From the NCBI GenBank assembly GCA_037976565.1, contig CP137685.1, positions 20,138,449 through 20,202,448 on the forward strand: DNA of 64,000 bases, written 5' to 3'. This DNA comes from Mesocentrotus franciscanus (Eukaryota; Echinodermata; Echinoidea; Camarodonta; Strongylocentrotidae). Of this stretch, positions 35,701 through 49,700 are shown piece by piece (the stretch's first letter is position 1; every line of letters starts with the position of its first letter). The position numbers were made by a program, and so were the translations under genes. The notes under the pieces were generated by a model. The model saw only the letters and a list, made by a program, of their open reading frames with translations, was not told the origin of the DNA and made no database searches.

Positions 35701-38700
35701 GGACAGGCCTTACATGTATTTGACTTTGATATCCTACTAAGTGGTATTATACAAATATACACTGTCTTGAGAGGTTCTGGTTAAAACTATGCGCAAGAGG
35801 TGACTCCAATAGTACTATTTGCTGAGGGGCGCAGCCCCGAAGCAAATGGTACTTTTGGAGTCACCGAGGCCCATAGTTTTAACCAGTACCTCGAATAGAA
35901 GGCATGGTATATTTGTTTTATATCCTGCATCAAAAATTTATTTTATAAAAATAAAAAAAAATTTAGAACAAAAAAAATGTCAATTTTTATCAAAAAAGAT
36001 TTAGAATATTTTGTTTTCATTAAATTAAGATTTGAAGAAAAAAAAATCAATTAAAAAAAAAAAATAAAAACATTTTTTTTCAACTCCCAAATAGTACTCC
36101 CAAATAGTACTCTCATATAGTACTTTCTAAAATAGTTCAAATATTTCTGGTCATGTGACGAGCTCTCAACCAATCAAAAGCCAACAAATTTTGGATGCAG
36201 GATATAATAAAAAATAGTTTGTACATATGCATGTACATGTACGAACATGTTCCTTCACTTGCATTGTACATTTACATATTCAGATAATTTATTATTACAT
36301 GCTTATCATGATCTCATTTGATTACCGGTATAGTATTTCTTAACACGAACAAAGAAAAGATGTCTTTGGGATTCAGAAATATTTAGTGATTTCATTTATT
36401 TTATTCATTCATTTTCATTTTTCACCAGGGTAAAGAATTTTTTTTCTTCCATATATAGAGCCCTGAAAAAGAATAAAACATTCATGTACACTGTATGAAA
36501 TTGTATAAAATATTATTGAAGTACAGTGCAGTGTAGCATAAATCCTGCACCTGCAAGTATAAATGTGTCATGAGCAAGTAAACAAATTCAAGAAAAGTGA
36601 ACCAAATTTACAACACATTGAGGTCAATTGATTGAGGTCAATGAGAGCACAATTCCATTTCTATAAAGTATATTTGCTTACTTGTAAGCAAACAACATTC
36701 TTCTACTCTGATACTGTTAATATTCATGCACTTTGTTTGATTGCTTCCTAAAACAAACATGGGATACATCATGCATAAAATAACATATTTTACCAAATGA
36801 ATGCAATTTTATTATAGACACACATATTTGAAAAGACATGAACAAGTAAATTGACTTATTTAGTGCATACACAGGTGAATGAAATAAAATGTAAGGAGGC
36901 ACGTAACAAAGATTTGTGCTTTGAATTTGATTACAACACTGTACATTACGAAAATGGCCTATTAAAATTGCTTTGTTGTATCTTGTCAGAAACCCATAGC
37001 AGCGGGATGCGTTCCTCCTGAGAACCTGGCGCTACCGGAGATCAAGGAACCGCCCATCCCGCCTCAGAAGGACAACATCCCACTCTTCTTGAAAGGGCTG
37101 CCTCCAAGGTTTGTCTTGCACAATGCACATGTTGTGTGTTTGGAGCCGGAAGAGCATTAACTCACTTCGTTGTATGTACAGGGTTAACACTCTTCTGGCT
37201 CCAAACAGACGTAATTCAATGAAAGTCAAAGTAGTCTAGTGGATATTACATGTATGATAGCTCAGAGGTATAATAGTTGAGAAAAATAGAGTTTAGAATT
37301 ATTATACTTTAGAGGTGTAATAATCTGGAGATATAATAGATCAGAAAAATAATGGTTTAGTTGTATAAAAGTTTGATACATATATTTAGCTTAGATATAA
37401 AGAAACTGCCCCCTCTCCTCAGAAGGATAAAGTCCCAGTTTTCTTGGAAGGGGCTACCTCCAAGGTGTGTCTTGCACATTATACAAATATACATGTACAT
37501 TACATGTAGAAGAAAACAAAAATAGTTTTGTAAACAATATTGCTCCCCCAATACAACAGGCCACTTCTTCTTATCCATCTCAAATGCATGTACAGGATAT
37601 TTGCAAACAGAAAATTATAATATTTTGGGGGTATTTTAATGATTTTATTGGTCCTAATATAACATAATGTTCTTCATCAAATCTAGTTTTCTTTTTCATT
37701 AATGTATTTGGAAAATATTATACAAATTATATACAACAGAAAAATTATTCATGGATTTGTCACACCCTGTCACCCTGACACCCCTCTGGTGACGAACCTG
37801 TATACATATGGGTTCATTAATGGGATGATTTGTGTGAATGCAATTGGCAAAGTGCTATGTACCAGGACAGGGACATGTACCGTACAGGAAATGTATGCGT
37901 TTCAAATGTATGTGTACATGTAATTACAGGTCTACCATCCGTAGCAAATACACAATCATGTAAAATTGTCTTTCCTCTTTCTTTTGTTATGTCCTTTTAA
38001 TGCAGTATCTGTCGCTCACATTAATATTTTCCCTTTCCAAACTTGTGTTCTATGTCCTTTGTTGGCTGTTCTTTTTCTTTCTTAGATTTGTTGTTCTTTT
38101 TTAACATACTTTACTTTCCTCCATTTTTTCCCCCTTTTTTTTGGTATTCCTGTTTTATTTATTTTATTTTGCTGCTTCTTTGTCTTTTTTTTTCTCAATT
38201 TTTGTTCATTCTCTTGTTTCTTTTTCATTTCTATTGTGCTATTTACTTTTCTGTAAATATGCGTTTAGCTGATTGCTGTTTTGTAACTTTAAATTTTTCT
38301 CATTCCCCAAATTCCCTCCACCGATGATGTTGCCTTCATAATTTGTATTCCACTTTTTATCATCATTGTTCATATCTTTTCTTATCCTTTCAGATGGCAG
38401 AATTGGGTTATCCGTGGAGCGGTATCCTTTGCAATGGTGTTCGGATATGCTCTCATCATCTACGCTGGTCCTGTAGGACTCACTGGATTGGTAAGCCCCA
38501 GCTGTTAGGGCCAGAGCCTTCTAAAGGGTAGCCCCCAATTAAAAAAGTCCTTATTTTTGTCTATTCATTGAGCAATATTGTTGTCATGCTGTTTGATGCT
38601 CTCATCATCTATGCTGGACCTGTACGGCTCACTCGATTAATAAGCACCAAATCTTTGGACAGAGCTTTTTGCAAGGAGAGGACCCTTCCCATTTTCCTTC

Positions 38701-41700
38701 TTCCGAATGTTCCCCTCTTTTGGTTTGACTGTGGAGCCAAATTGTTTGCCATGGTGTTTGGGTATGGTCTCATCGTCTACGCTGTACCTGTACGACTCAC
38801 CGGATTGGTAGGTTCCAAATCTTAGGGCAAGAACTTGAGCCTTGGGGAGTGTCACCTCCCCCCTCCTCCTCACATATACAATATGAAAATATCCTCTCTT
38901 TTCTTTTGGTTCAGTGGAGAAATACTGTTTGCCTTGGTGTACCCAAACTGATCATGTATGGGTTTTTTCTGATGGCCTTATTTGATTTGGAAGTTCCAAA
39001 TGTTATGTTAAAAAAAAAAAAAAAAAGAAAAAGAAAACTCACTCTTCTTCTGAGCAATTTGACTCGTGGGTGAATAGAACTAGTGTCAAGTATTAAGTGA
39101 GCATACTTTGTCATTTAGGTTATTGTTAGTCTTGCCACATTCCAAAGACGCAATCATAAAAGTGGGGGAAATTCCATTGTAACAAAGTGACAAAAAACAT
39201 GTTATGTTTTACTTCAATCAAATACCGGTTCAAGATAATACCTTTTTGAAATTATGAACATGATAATGACCAGCCACAACAAAGTCTGTAAAGAATTCTT
39301 GGACTCTGAAATACTTTCAACACAAATTTGCTCCTTCTTCTTCAAGATCCTACTAATCGAGGTGATGTGCTTCAAGGAGATCATCAGCATCGGTCACGCT
39401 GTCTATCGCACGCAGAACTTGCCGTGGTTCAGGACCCTCAGCTGGTACTTTCTTGCCTGTGCTAACTACTTTGTCTACGGACAGAGCCTCAAGGATTACT
39501 TTGGCATCGTGCTAAGAAGAGAGTTGGTAAGTGTCGTGAGAGGCAAAGGGAAATAACTTGTTTCAAGGTCAAGGGCGAGGAAGCTTAGTGAAACGTAGTG
39601 GAACGAACAGACACGTCGGGAACGTAAAATGCGTAATTGTTGACAATCAAAGGTAATTGTCTTAATAGGGAAAGGGAAATGACTTGCTTCAAAGGCAAGG
39701 AAGCTTTATAGCCAAATGTCATGGCACAAACAGACATGTCCGGAAGTAAAATGCGTAATTGTTGACAATCTTTGGTAAGTGTCCTGATAGGCGAAGGGAA
39801 ATATCTTGTTTCAAAGGCAAGGAAGCTTAGCCAAATGTAGTGGCATGAACAGAAACGTTGGGAACGTAAAATCCGTAATTGTTGACAATCTTTGGTAAGT
39901 GTCGTGATAGGCAAAGGGAAATATCTTGTTTCAAAGGCAAGGAAGCTTAGCCAAATGTAGTGGCATGAACAGAAACGTTGGGAACGTAAAGTCCGTAATT
40001 GTTGACAATTGGTAAGTGTCTTAATAGGGAAAGGGAAATGACTTGCTTCAAAGGCAAGGAAGCTTTATAGCCAAATGTCGTGGCACAAACAGACATGTCC
40101 GGAAGTAAAATGCGTAATTGTTGACAATCTTTGGTAAGTGTCCTGATAGGCGAAGGGAAATATCTTGTTTCAAAGGCAAGGAAGCTTAGCCGAATGTAGT
40201 GGCATGAACACATATGTCCGGAACGTAAAATGCATAGTTGATGACAGTCATAATTGTATGACACAATAGTAGGACCACATTGTTAGAGTGACTCAGTAGC
40301 ATTGCCTCAGATTCTGAAACAAAATCCTGGATTTAGCTCATGCTGCATATAAACCTTTAGGTCAGTCAGGAATCCCTTGACTTTTACAAGCCGATCGCCT
40401 GTGTGATTATCAAGATATTTATGATCGGAAATCGAAATTTCATATTTCTTTTTTCCTAACGGTTTATATAACACTACAGTCTATTGAGGAAAATGAGTAT
40501 GGTAAAACTAAAAGATTTTTACTTTTTTGAGGCACTTCATGATCATTTTGAAGCACAATTTTTTAGGGTTTCAATATTACACCATATCACAGACACTGAT
40601 AACACGTAGGGCCATGCATCTCAGATTTAACATTGTTAAATGATGCCTTAAAGATATGGAGCTGGTTAATATTTACATGTAATATCTTGAAAAGGTCTTG
40701 ATGTTACCTATTTTTTTCGTTCAGATATGTCAAAAAGAACTTTTTGTTAACACAGTGGTAGAACCACATTGTTTGGATATGGAGCTGGTAAATATTTACA
40801 TGTACATGTACTATCTTGAATAGGCTTAATGTTACATATTTGTTTCATTCAGATATGTCAAAAAGAACTTTTGATTAATACAGTGGTAGAACGACATTGT
40901 TAGGATATGGGTCTGGTAAATATTTACATGTACTACACGTATTGCATGAATAGGTCTTAATGTTACTTTTTTTTTTTCATTCAGATATGTCAAAAAGAAC
41001 TTTTAATTTACACATTGGTAGAACGACATTGTTAGGATATGGAGCTGGTAAATATTTACATCTACTATCTTGAATAGGATCAATGTTCCCTATTTTTGTC
41101 ATTCAGATACATGTACGTCAAAAAGAACTTTTAATTAACACAGTAGTAGAACCACATTGTTATGATTTGGAGCTGGTAAATATTTACATCTACTATCTTG
41201 AATAGGTCTTAATGTTACCTTTTTTTCATTCAGATATGTCAAAAAGAACTTTTAATTAACACAGTGGTAGAACCACATTGTTAGGATATGGAGCTGATAA
41301 ATATTTACATCTACTTTCTTGAATACCTAGGATTAATGTGACCTATTTTTTTCATTCAGATATGTCAAAAAGAACTTTTAATTAACACAGTTCTGTAGTA
41401 GAACCATGTTGTTATGATATGGAGCTGGTAAATATTTACATATGTACTATCTTGAATAGGTCTTAATATTACCTATGTTGTCATTCAGGTATGTCAAAAA
41501 ATATATTTTAATTAACAGACATCACTATCTATTAAAAGCCTTTTGCATTCCGGATGCGTCTTTTTGTGCCAGTTTCGCTGAGCAACCTAATGCAGGGAGC
41601 ATGCTGTTTCTGAAGGAGATGAGTTAATTGACTTATGCATGAGTTATGCATACATGTAGGTGAATGAAGGAATTCAGTAAACAAAGGGTTCAGGGAACAG

Positions 41701-43755
41701 GTGAATGAAGGAATTCAGTAAACAAAGGGCTCAGGGAACAGGTGAATGAAGGAATTCAGTAAACAAAGGGTTCAGGGAACAATGAGGGAGCAGTAAAGCT
41801 GAATGTCGCCTTACAAAATTTGACTGTCCTTGGATAAAGACACATGAAATGTGACATAAATGTTTGGCAGATTTGCACAATAAAACACAAGCGCTATGCA
41901 CTTTTCATCGACTGACACTGCTTCATATTTATGTATACTGCCATCTGCTGCTCACAATGTTTCGATGGGTCGACAGCCATAGAGTGGTGAAGTGTGACGT
42001 CATCAAAAATCTATTTTTGGAATTTCTCAATTTTTTCTTCATTTTCCGAAAGACCACCAAAAATAATGTCCAAATGTAAACCAATTGAATAGGTTAAGTA
42101 TTGGCTGAGATATGACCATCTGAATAAAAAGATAAGCCTATAAGAACTCAGTGTTACATGTATATTACTCTGGTTCATAACATTAGGAGCCAGAGCAATA
42201 TAACACTGAGTTCCCATAGACAATCTTTTTATTCAGATGGTCATATCTCAGCCAATACTTAACCTATTCAATTGGTTTTCGACATTTGGACATTATTTTG
42301 ATGCTCTTTCGGAAAATGAAGAAAAAACTGAGAAATTCCAAAAATATATTTTTATGACGTCACAGCTTCGGTACTCTATATCCCACAATGCATCACCAAC
42401 TGCATGACGCACTCGTGATGATGCTTGGGTACAGGAAATGGAAATCGCTCCATGTACATGTATACATTGTAGCAGTGGTAGCGATGTTGGTAAAATAACC
42501 TGCCTTAAAGCGAAACTCTTTTGAGTATTTTTATAATTTTTTCCCTTTTAGAGAATCCACATGCATGATATGGTATATGACAGTGTCATATCCTTATGTG
42601 CCTATTTTTAAAAAAAAATTCATCTCAAAATGAAGATTATTAATTTTCTCCTTTTTTATGCTGAATCATTCTTTTGATATGAACAAAAATGTGATATTCC
42701 CTTCTTGTTTCCCTTATTTTCAGCATGTCTTGCAGCCATTTATTGACTATTACAGATTCATCTCATTCTGGCTGTATGTTACTGGTAAGTTCACTGTAGT
42801 TAGAAGGGTTTATTGTCGTTTGGTCTACAACAAGTTCGTCTACTACCCAATTGGTCTATTCCCGTATGGTCTACACCAAGCCTGTCTACTATCCACATGG
42901 TCCAATAATCATTTTGTCTACTTATCATTTGGTCTAATTACCATTTAGGCTAATACTCATTTAGTCTTGTCTAATCTCCAATATTTAAAGTCTACTACCA
43001 ATTTGGTCTATTGCTCATTAAGTCTAATTTCCAGTTTGTCAAATACCCATTTTGTCTACAAACATATGGTCTAATAATCATTTACCGGTAATCATAAATA
43101 ATAATAATCATCAAATTGGGTAGGAGACGAACTGATTGTAGACCAAACGGCAATTCACAGTTTGAAAAAGCATTCAGCCGGGCCGATTGCGTTCTTCTCT
43201 TTTAACTTAGAATGAGCATACATGAGTCTGGTCAAATGTAGACTAGCCCTACTGCCCCCATGTCTACCAATGCATTCATGTATTGTTACTTGGAAGGTTA
43301 CTTGGAAGAGATACATGTAGTTTACATAAGATCAGGCTCATATCCAATTATTGTCATGGAAACAAGATAATTTTATGATGTGTGAAATTTGTTAACTTGT
43401 GTGAAGGCTAAGCTATACAGGAGTCAAGCTTGAATTTTGAAAGTTAACATTTAATCCAAAAAAATCTATTAGTAAGGCTCCGACAAACATGTATCAGTCA
43501 TTACAAATTAGGTTGGTAAAAGAGAAGAGTTAGCCTTTGGATGATATGTTCCATGTCATTTTAATCAATATGTAAGACATTTAATTATGTTGCCATCACA
43601 ATCAAAAATTATGGAAGTTGCAGTGTACATGACTGTATGAACTGTTCTTTTCTGCTGACAGATCTTTGGGATCTTTGGGATCTTTGGGATCTTTGGGATC
43701 ATAAACGTATTTATATCTTCTATTAATGTGTCTGAATGCATGAGAAGTTCTATTG

Positions 43756-43791
<36 letters not shown>

Positions 43792-46700
43792 CTCTCTAGG
43801 CTTTATGATGTTCGTCCTATCACTCCAGAAGAAACAATACCTTGTGCAATTTACTCTGGTAAGTTACCGGTAGGTTCATTCCTGTCTCACTCTAGACCAC
43901 CAAATACCCTACGGCTCGTAGTTCACTGATTTTCATTGTACGTGCATTTCTATGAACATGCGATTTAATAGCGACGATGTATTTTCTTTTTTTAAAGCTC
44001 CCCATCTGAAGCTTCATACTTCAATTGCACTGTGTGCCTATTTTGCTGTTATTTCCATCATATTCTTGCCTCTATGTTGTAAGGTTTCAATCTTTGTGCC
44101 TTTGTGTGAATTCAGTTAGCTTCTCTTGAGGCCATCTTAAATAAAGTTTTATAAGCAATTTAGGGCTTTAAAGTAGTACGAATTTCAGTATTAATACAAA
44201 GAAATGATAAGTTTACTTGAATGGTTTCATGCCAAATATCAACTGTAAATTGTACATTTTTTTTTAATTACTAGGTACATTCAGATGTGTTTTGTAAACA
44301 TGGATTGTTAATTTAATATGTCTTACATATATGCATGGTCTTCAAAAGGAAAAACAAATTATTTTAACTTTTTGTTTTTATTACAATTCAAGAGAAAATT
44401 ATGATTTTTTTTAAAATGTCAATTTAGTTTATTGCTACTCAGCATTGATCTATTCTACATGTGTGCTCCACTCATTTTAGGAATAGAATTAACAGCTTGG
44501 AAGTTTAGACATGTACCTTGTGTAAAATTTGGATGTAGAGTAAATGTAAATGTATATAAAATAATGTATTTCTTATTGCCATGGAACATTCCTCATATCT
44601 TGCTCTAGTTTGGCTGGACCCACATAGCCCTACTGATCGTGGTCACTCAGTCCAACCTCATTGTCCAGACTCTCTTTGATGGCATGATATGGTTCCTTCT
44701 CTCAACAACCTGCGTCATCTGCAATGATATCATGGCATACATGTTTGGTAAGTCCTTAGGATTCTTGGTACAGTCAAACCTGCTTTAGTGACCACCTGTA
44801 TAGAAAGACCACCTGTCTATAAAGACCACATTTTTCATTTCCCTTAAATATGGTTTCTCATTGAAACCTGTACTGTAGGAACCTGTACTTAAAGATCACC
44901 TGCCTATGATAAAGACCACTTGTCATGTTTCTCTTGAGCGGTCTTTATATACAGGTTTCATTGTATAATAATTTGTTACTTTTATCTCAATTAAATTGAC
45001 CAATCACTGAGAATTGTTTTGCTCTGTTGGCCTATGTTTGTGGTTACACAAGAATATCCAATATTTAAAAAAATCAGCTTCTTGTATACTCTGTGAATGA
45101 GTGTAAACATGAATTGTGAGGAGACTACTAAGTACAAGTATGCATGCATATTTGCATGGAACCCAAATCTGACTATGGTTTAGAGGGTTATTCAGTGCTT
45201 TTGTTATCCCCCTTTTTTCCCCCTTATACTTCTTAACCATTCACCCTTATAATGCTGTTTAAAGTCTTTTGGAGTTGATTGCATACACACTAGTTGTGCA
45301 CTGGTTATTTTTGAGGTGTTTGGTACCCTTGAAATTATGCTAAACAACTGAATGCACTTATCAAAGAGGGTTATGGTTACTTTGGGCTCGCTGCAGGGTC
45401 ATGACCTTTGAACATTGAATTAAGTGCACCTGTGCTACATGGTCTGCATTCTGTTTAGTATAATATGATGAAGTGCCTATATACGCCATGTCTGTAGTCC
45501 CTCCAAAAAAATGATATTTCCTTGTGATGTCTCTCACTATCTCGGTATCTTTGCAATGTCAAATTCTCTTTCTCTCTCTGGTCTTGCAGGTTTCTTTTTT
45601 GGGAGGACATCACTAATCAAGCTTTCACCTAAGAAGACATGGGAAGGTTTCATTGGTGCTCTCTTCTCTACCATCGTCTACAGCTTCTTCGTGAGTATCT
45701 CCGTGCATCATAATTGACACATCTATGATTTTATTTTTTTGTAATAAACATGAAGAATTTTCTATGCAAATCTCAGAGCACTATTTTCTAGGATAAACCT
45801 CCAGACAACCAATTCTGTGCCACCCAAGTAAAAGTCTGGGGTTTTTCTTAGTATTGTTTTATTTGGCAAAGAAAATTTATAACAAAAAGGAAGAGAAAAT
45901 ATTATTAAATTATATATTGCAACCACCTCAATGCCACTAAAAAAAACCACACATGACGGTGAAATATATCAGTGCAGATTTCATCATTTTGACCTTGGAT
46001 CATAACTGGAAATATAAAAAGTTCTTCCTAATGGCCAATGCCAATAAAGGTAAAGTTGTGATTTTTCAGAGTTAAATTCATGAGTAAGTTTTTAAATGTT
46101 TATTTTATTTCCCCCCATGTATTCACACATGCAATAGATCTATACCTTCTCCTATATTAAAATGCGTTGTGAGCTCCTAGTGGTCCATATTAATTTCGAC
46201 CACTGGTTTTAACTGGTGTGTATAAATATACCAGTGATAGGAAATGTAAGTAACTGTATCATAATGCATTCTGTTCAAATTACAGTGGTTTTAAACATGA
46301 AAAATACTTTTAAAGTTTGCATGTAATTACTTAATTTCTTTACACAAAAAGAACATCCACGATCGTGTTATGTTAAAGGGAGTGTAGCATGACAAGACTA
46401 TGTGTCTTTTCCCTGGCCATACTCGTTGCCAATCGGGTATAATACGACTACGGACGAAACGACCGCAGCATTCACGTGCGGCAACACACGCGAAACCGAA
46501 GCCTGGGGAGAAGTTTGGTCTGTTTCGCGAACGCTAGCGCACACTGACCATGTAGAGATTAAGTCGCTGACTACCGTTAATCAAGTCCATTCATTTACGT
46601 GCAGTTGTCCAAAACAAGACGTAGATGGCGTTAACCAGTATTTGCCATGCTACACTCCCTTTAATTGTTAAAATTATTGTGGACAATACATTTTCAACAT

Positions 46701-49700
46701 ACAAGCACCAAGAAGATTACCATTTTGAAAGGAAATAGGAATAGAATGAATAAATCAATGATTAGGACACCAAGATTATATTTTGATGCTTTGTGTGTTT
46801 TTGTACAGATAATTTTATGTAGACCCTATAAGCAAATGCTTGTCATGATTACATTTTTTCAATTTCAAATTTTTTCCTGTTTTCAAAATCTTTGCGTTTA
46901 GTTGACGAAACTTCTTGCACAGTTTCAGTTCTTCACTTGCCCTGCTGAGGTAAGATCGATGTGTGTGTGTGTGTGAGTGATGGCAGGAAATGTGAATTTC
47001 ACTTCCCCTTTTCTTCACCTCAGGGACCTGTTTCACAAAGCCTTTTTTCAATGAAAAATGACAAAAATCAGTGACAAATCTGCTGATAACCAATCAGAAG
47101 CAAGGATTTCAGTAGCTTATAACAAAAACTGTCATTTGTCACTGATGACAAGTTTTGTGAAATGGGGCCCAGATTTCCAATATTGAGGCTTGTTCAGGTA
47201 TGACATGGTAAACCCCCACAAAACAAGAACCGCTGCTGCTATTTTACATATACATGAATGGCATCTGCACGCAACAATGGGCCTGCACCTATTCACTGAG
47301 CTCTGTGTTATAAGATACAGAAAAGTGAGGTGTATTTAATACACTTTATGTCATTATAAAAATATGCTGCGGTTTTGGCGCGTCATATCTGAACGTGGCC
47401 TTAGAAGTACATGGGGGTGTTTCACAAAGATCCTAAGTCGAACTTAACTCTAAGTTGGACTTCAAAATTATGGAGAGCCATTTGTAGCCTTAAAATTAAA
47501 TATATTCAAAAGCGAAACATGAAGTATTTTAGACTTTTCATAAATTCCACATCCAGAACATGAAATCCCCTTGATAATAGAAAATATGAATGATTTGAAT
47601 CAACATTTTATGCCTTTTAAAGTAACTTTTACAAAATATTTTCATGGATGCGAACGGCTTTCCATAATTGTTAAGTCCAACTTAGAGGTAAGTTCAACTT
47701 AGGATCTTTGTGAAACACCCCCCATGTGTGATAGCCAATTAGAATTACATGGACAAAGTCAGGGAGTTCATCAGAGTGTGTGCACAGTAAACTGTTTATT
47801 TTATGAAGGAGTAGATATTTCTTCCTGTAAGATATACATTGTATAGATGTAACTGTGACCCGTCCATTTACATGTGCATGTAGGTCAATGAACAATGAAC
47901 GATCCCTGCCAGAATCATTCCTGTTTTTGTCGCTTCTCTTCACAATCCTTGATTAATATTGTGTTTCTTTTTTTACCAGCGTTACATGGACATCACATTT
48001 ATATAACATTATGTAAACTTTGGGTCTATAATATTGATTCACCATTAAGCTAGAGTACTTCTAAAGATAGTTGGCTTATGCTTTTTATGCTAAACTCAAT
48101 TTGAGCAAATATTGTTATGGTCGATAGAAGACATAGTTTGTCACTTCTGGTACAATCACAAAACTTCCCCTAAGTAAGTAACTAACCTAAGTAAGGATCC
48201 ATATGTTACCTACTCTCAATAGCCCTAATAGATTAGACCAAATGAGGAAATAATACAACTTTTGATGTCAATTGTTCTTCAGTTTCCATAGTTCTTGGTA
48301 ACGTATGGGGCAGCGAACGACCAGATAAATTGACATGCCCTGTAGGCCGAGATTCGATTGGAGTCTTAATGAATGTATGGGGCGAGCCCAGAGTATTATT
48401 TTTAATAGGCTACAGAGTATATCAGAGAGTATTTTATGAAGTGATGGCCGTCTTAAAGCTGGGATGAGACCATATATCATTGATGTCACCACTTTCAATA
48501 TTCATTATGTTTTGAATTCTAATGTACTTGATGGAATTTGGGAGAGAAAATAACCGAAAAACTTGCCCATGCACAAATGAGTTTACATCCCTCTTTCAAA
48601 AGAACAGTACAATATTGTTTGATTTAATTATGATGTTATTTTTCAATAATCTCATTGTATTATTTTCCTAGTATGATGAAGATGGCATGGTGTTTAGAAT
48701 GGAGTGTGAGCCGAGCTCTACGTATCAAGTCCGAGAGTACATCCTGCCTGGATTCATGCAGTCTCTCCTGGGATTTGTAAGTTATTTATGCTATTCATTT
48801 TCTTTGTTCCTTCATTGAAAAAGCCATATTTGTTTCTACTCCACCATACAACAGAGTGCTACATGCACATCCACCATTCACTTCACACACACACTCACAC
48901 ACAACACACAAAACGCACGCACACCCACACATAGTACACTCACAAACTCATACACAAAGATCGTATGAACACATTTTCATTCAAATTTTACCTTAAGATT
49001 TTTCTTTTGAGGCCTCCATCCTAGTCAAGTGTTGTGTTTGATGGCGGTCTCTTGCACTTTTCCACAGATAGCTAGGATAATACTTTAAATTCATAATACT
49101 GTATTATACAAATTTTAAGTTTGTTATTATATGTATATATGTAAATCACATTTTCACATGAAACTTTTATTGCTTGCATATTTTTATTATACCTTGCGTT
49201 TACATGTTCAGTAATTGTATTTGGAAAAATGCAGAAATCAAATCAAATCAAATCAAATCAAACAAACATTCCTTGATTACATTACACAGTCAAACCTTTA
49301 TAACCACCTCAGGGAAACCAGAAATTTGGTCTTTATAAGAAAGTGGTCTTTCTACTCAGGTTTCTGTATCGTTGTGTTTACCCATCTTGACACAATATGT
49401 CTTCATTTTAATATGTGTATAGAAGGTGCAGCCACACTTTTTAAAGAAAAAGTTCATTGCAAAACTTCTTATTACAACTGTGGATTTTTTTTCATAGTTT
49501 TGCCATTTTGCACATTCCTAAAAGTACAAACATTTTTAAACATGCACTGCTGTGGTTAAAATTAGTTTCATATCACTCTCACGAGAGCTTTTTTTGTTAA
49601 TACCTTCTGGATGCATTGTAAGATCCTACCATACTGTGGAAAGTTATGGAAAAGCAACTCCTAGACCCTGACTCATAAAACTTATTATCAATAACAAATG

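Noticed and set aside
38722..38835. Functional mutually exclusive exon for exon 3
   Set aside because: Copy c keeps a frame and donor but has no acceptor where exon 3 has one, so I list it as a relic.
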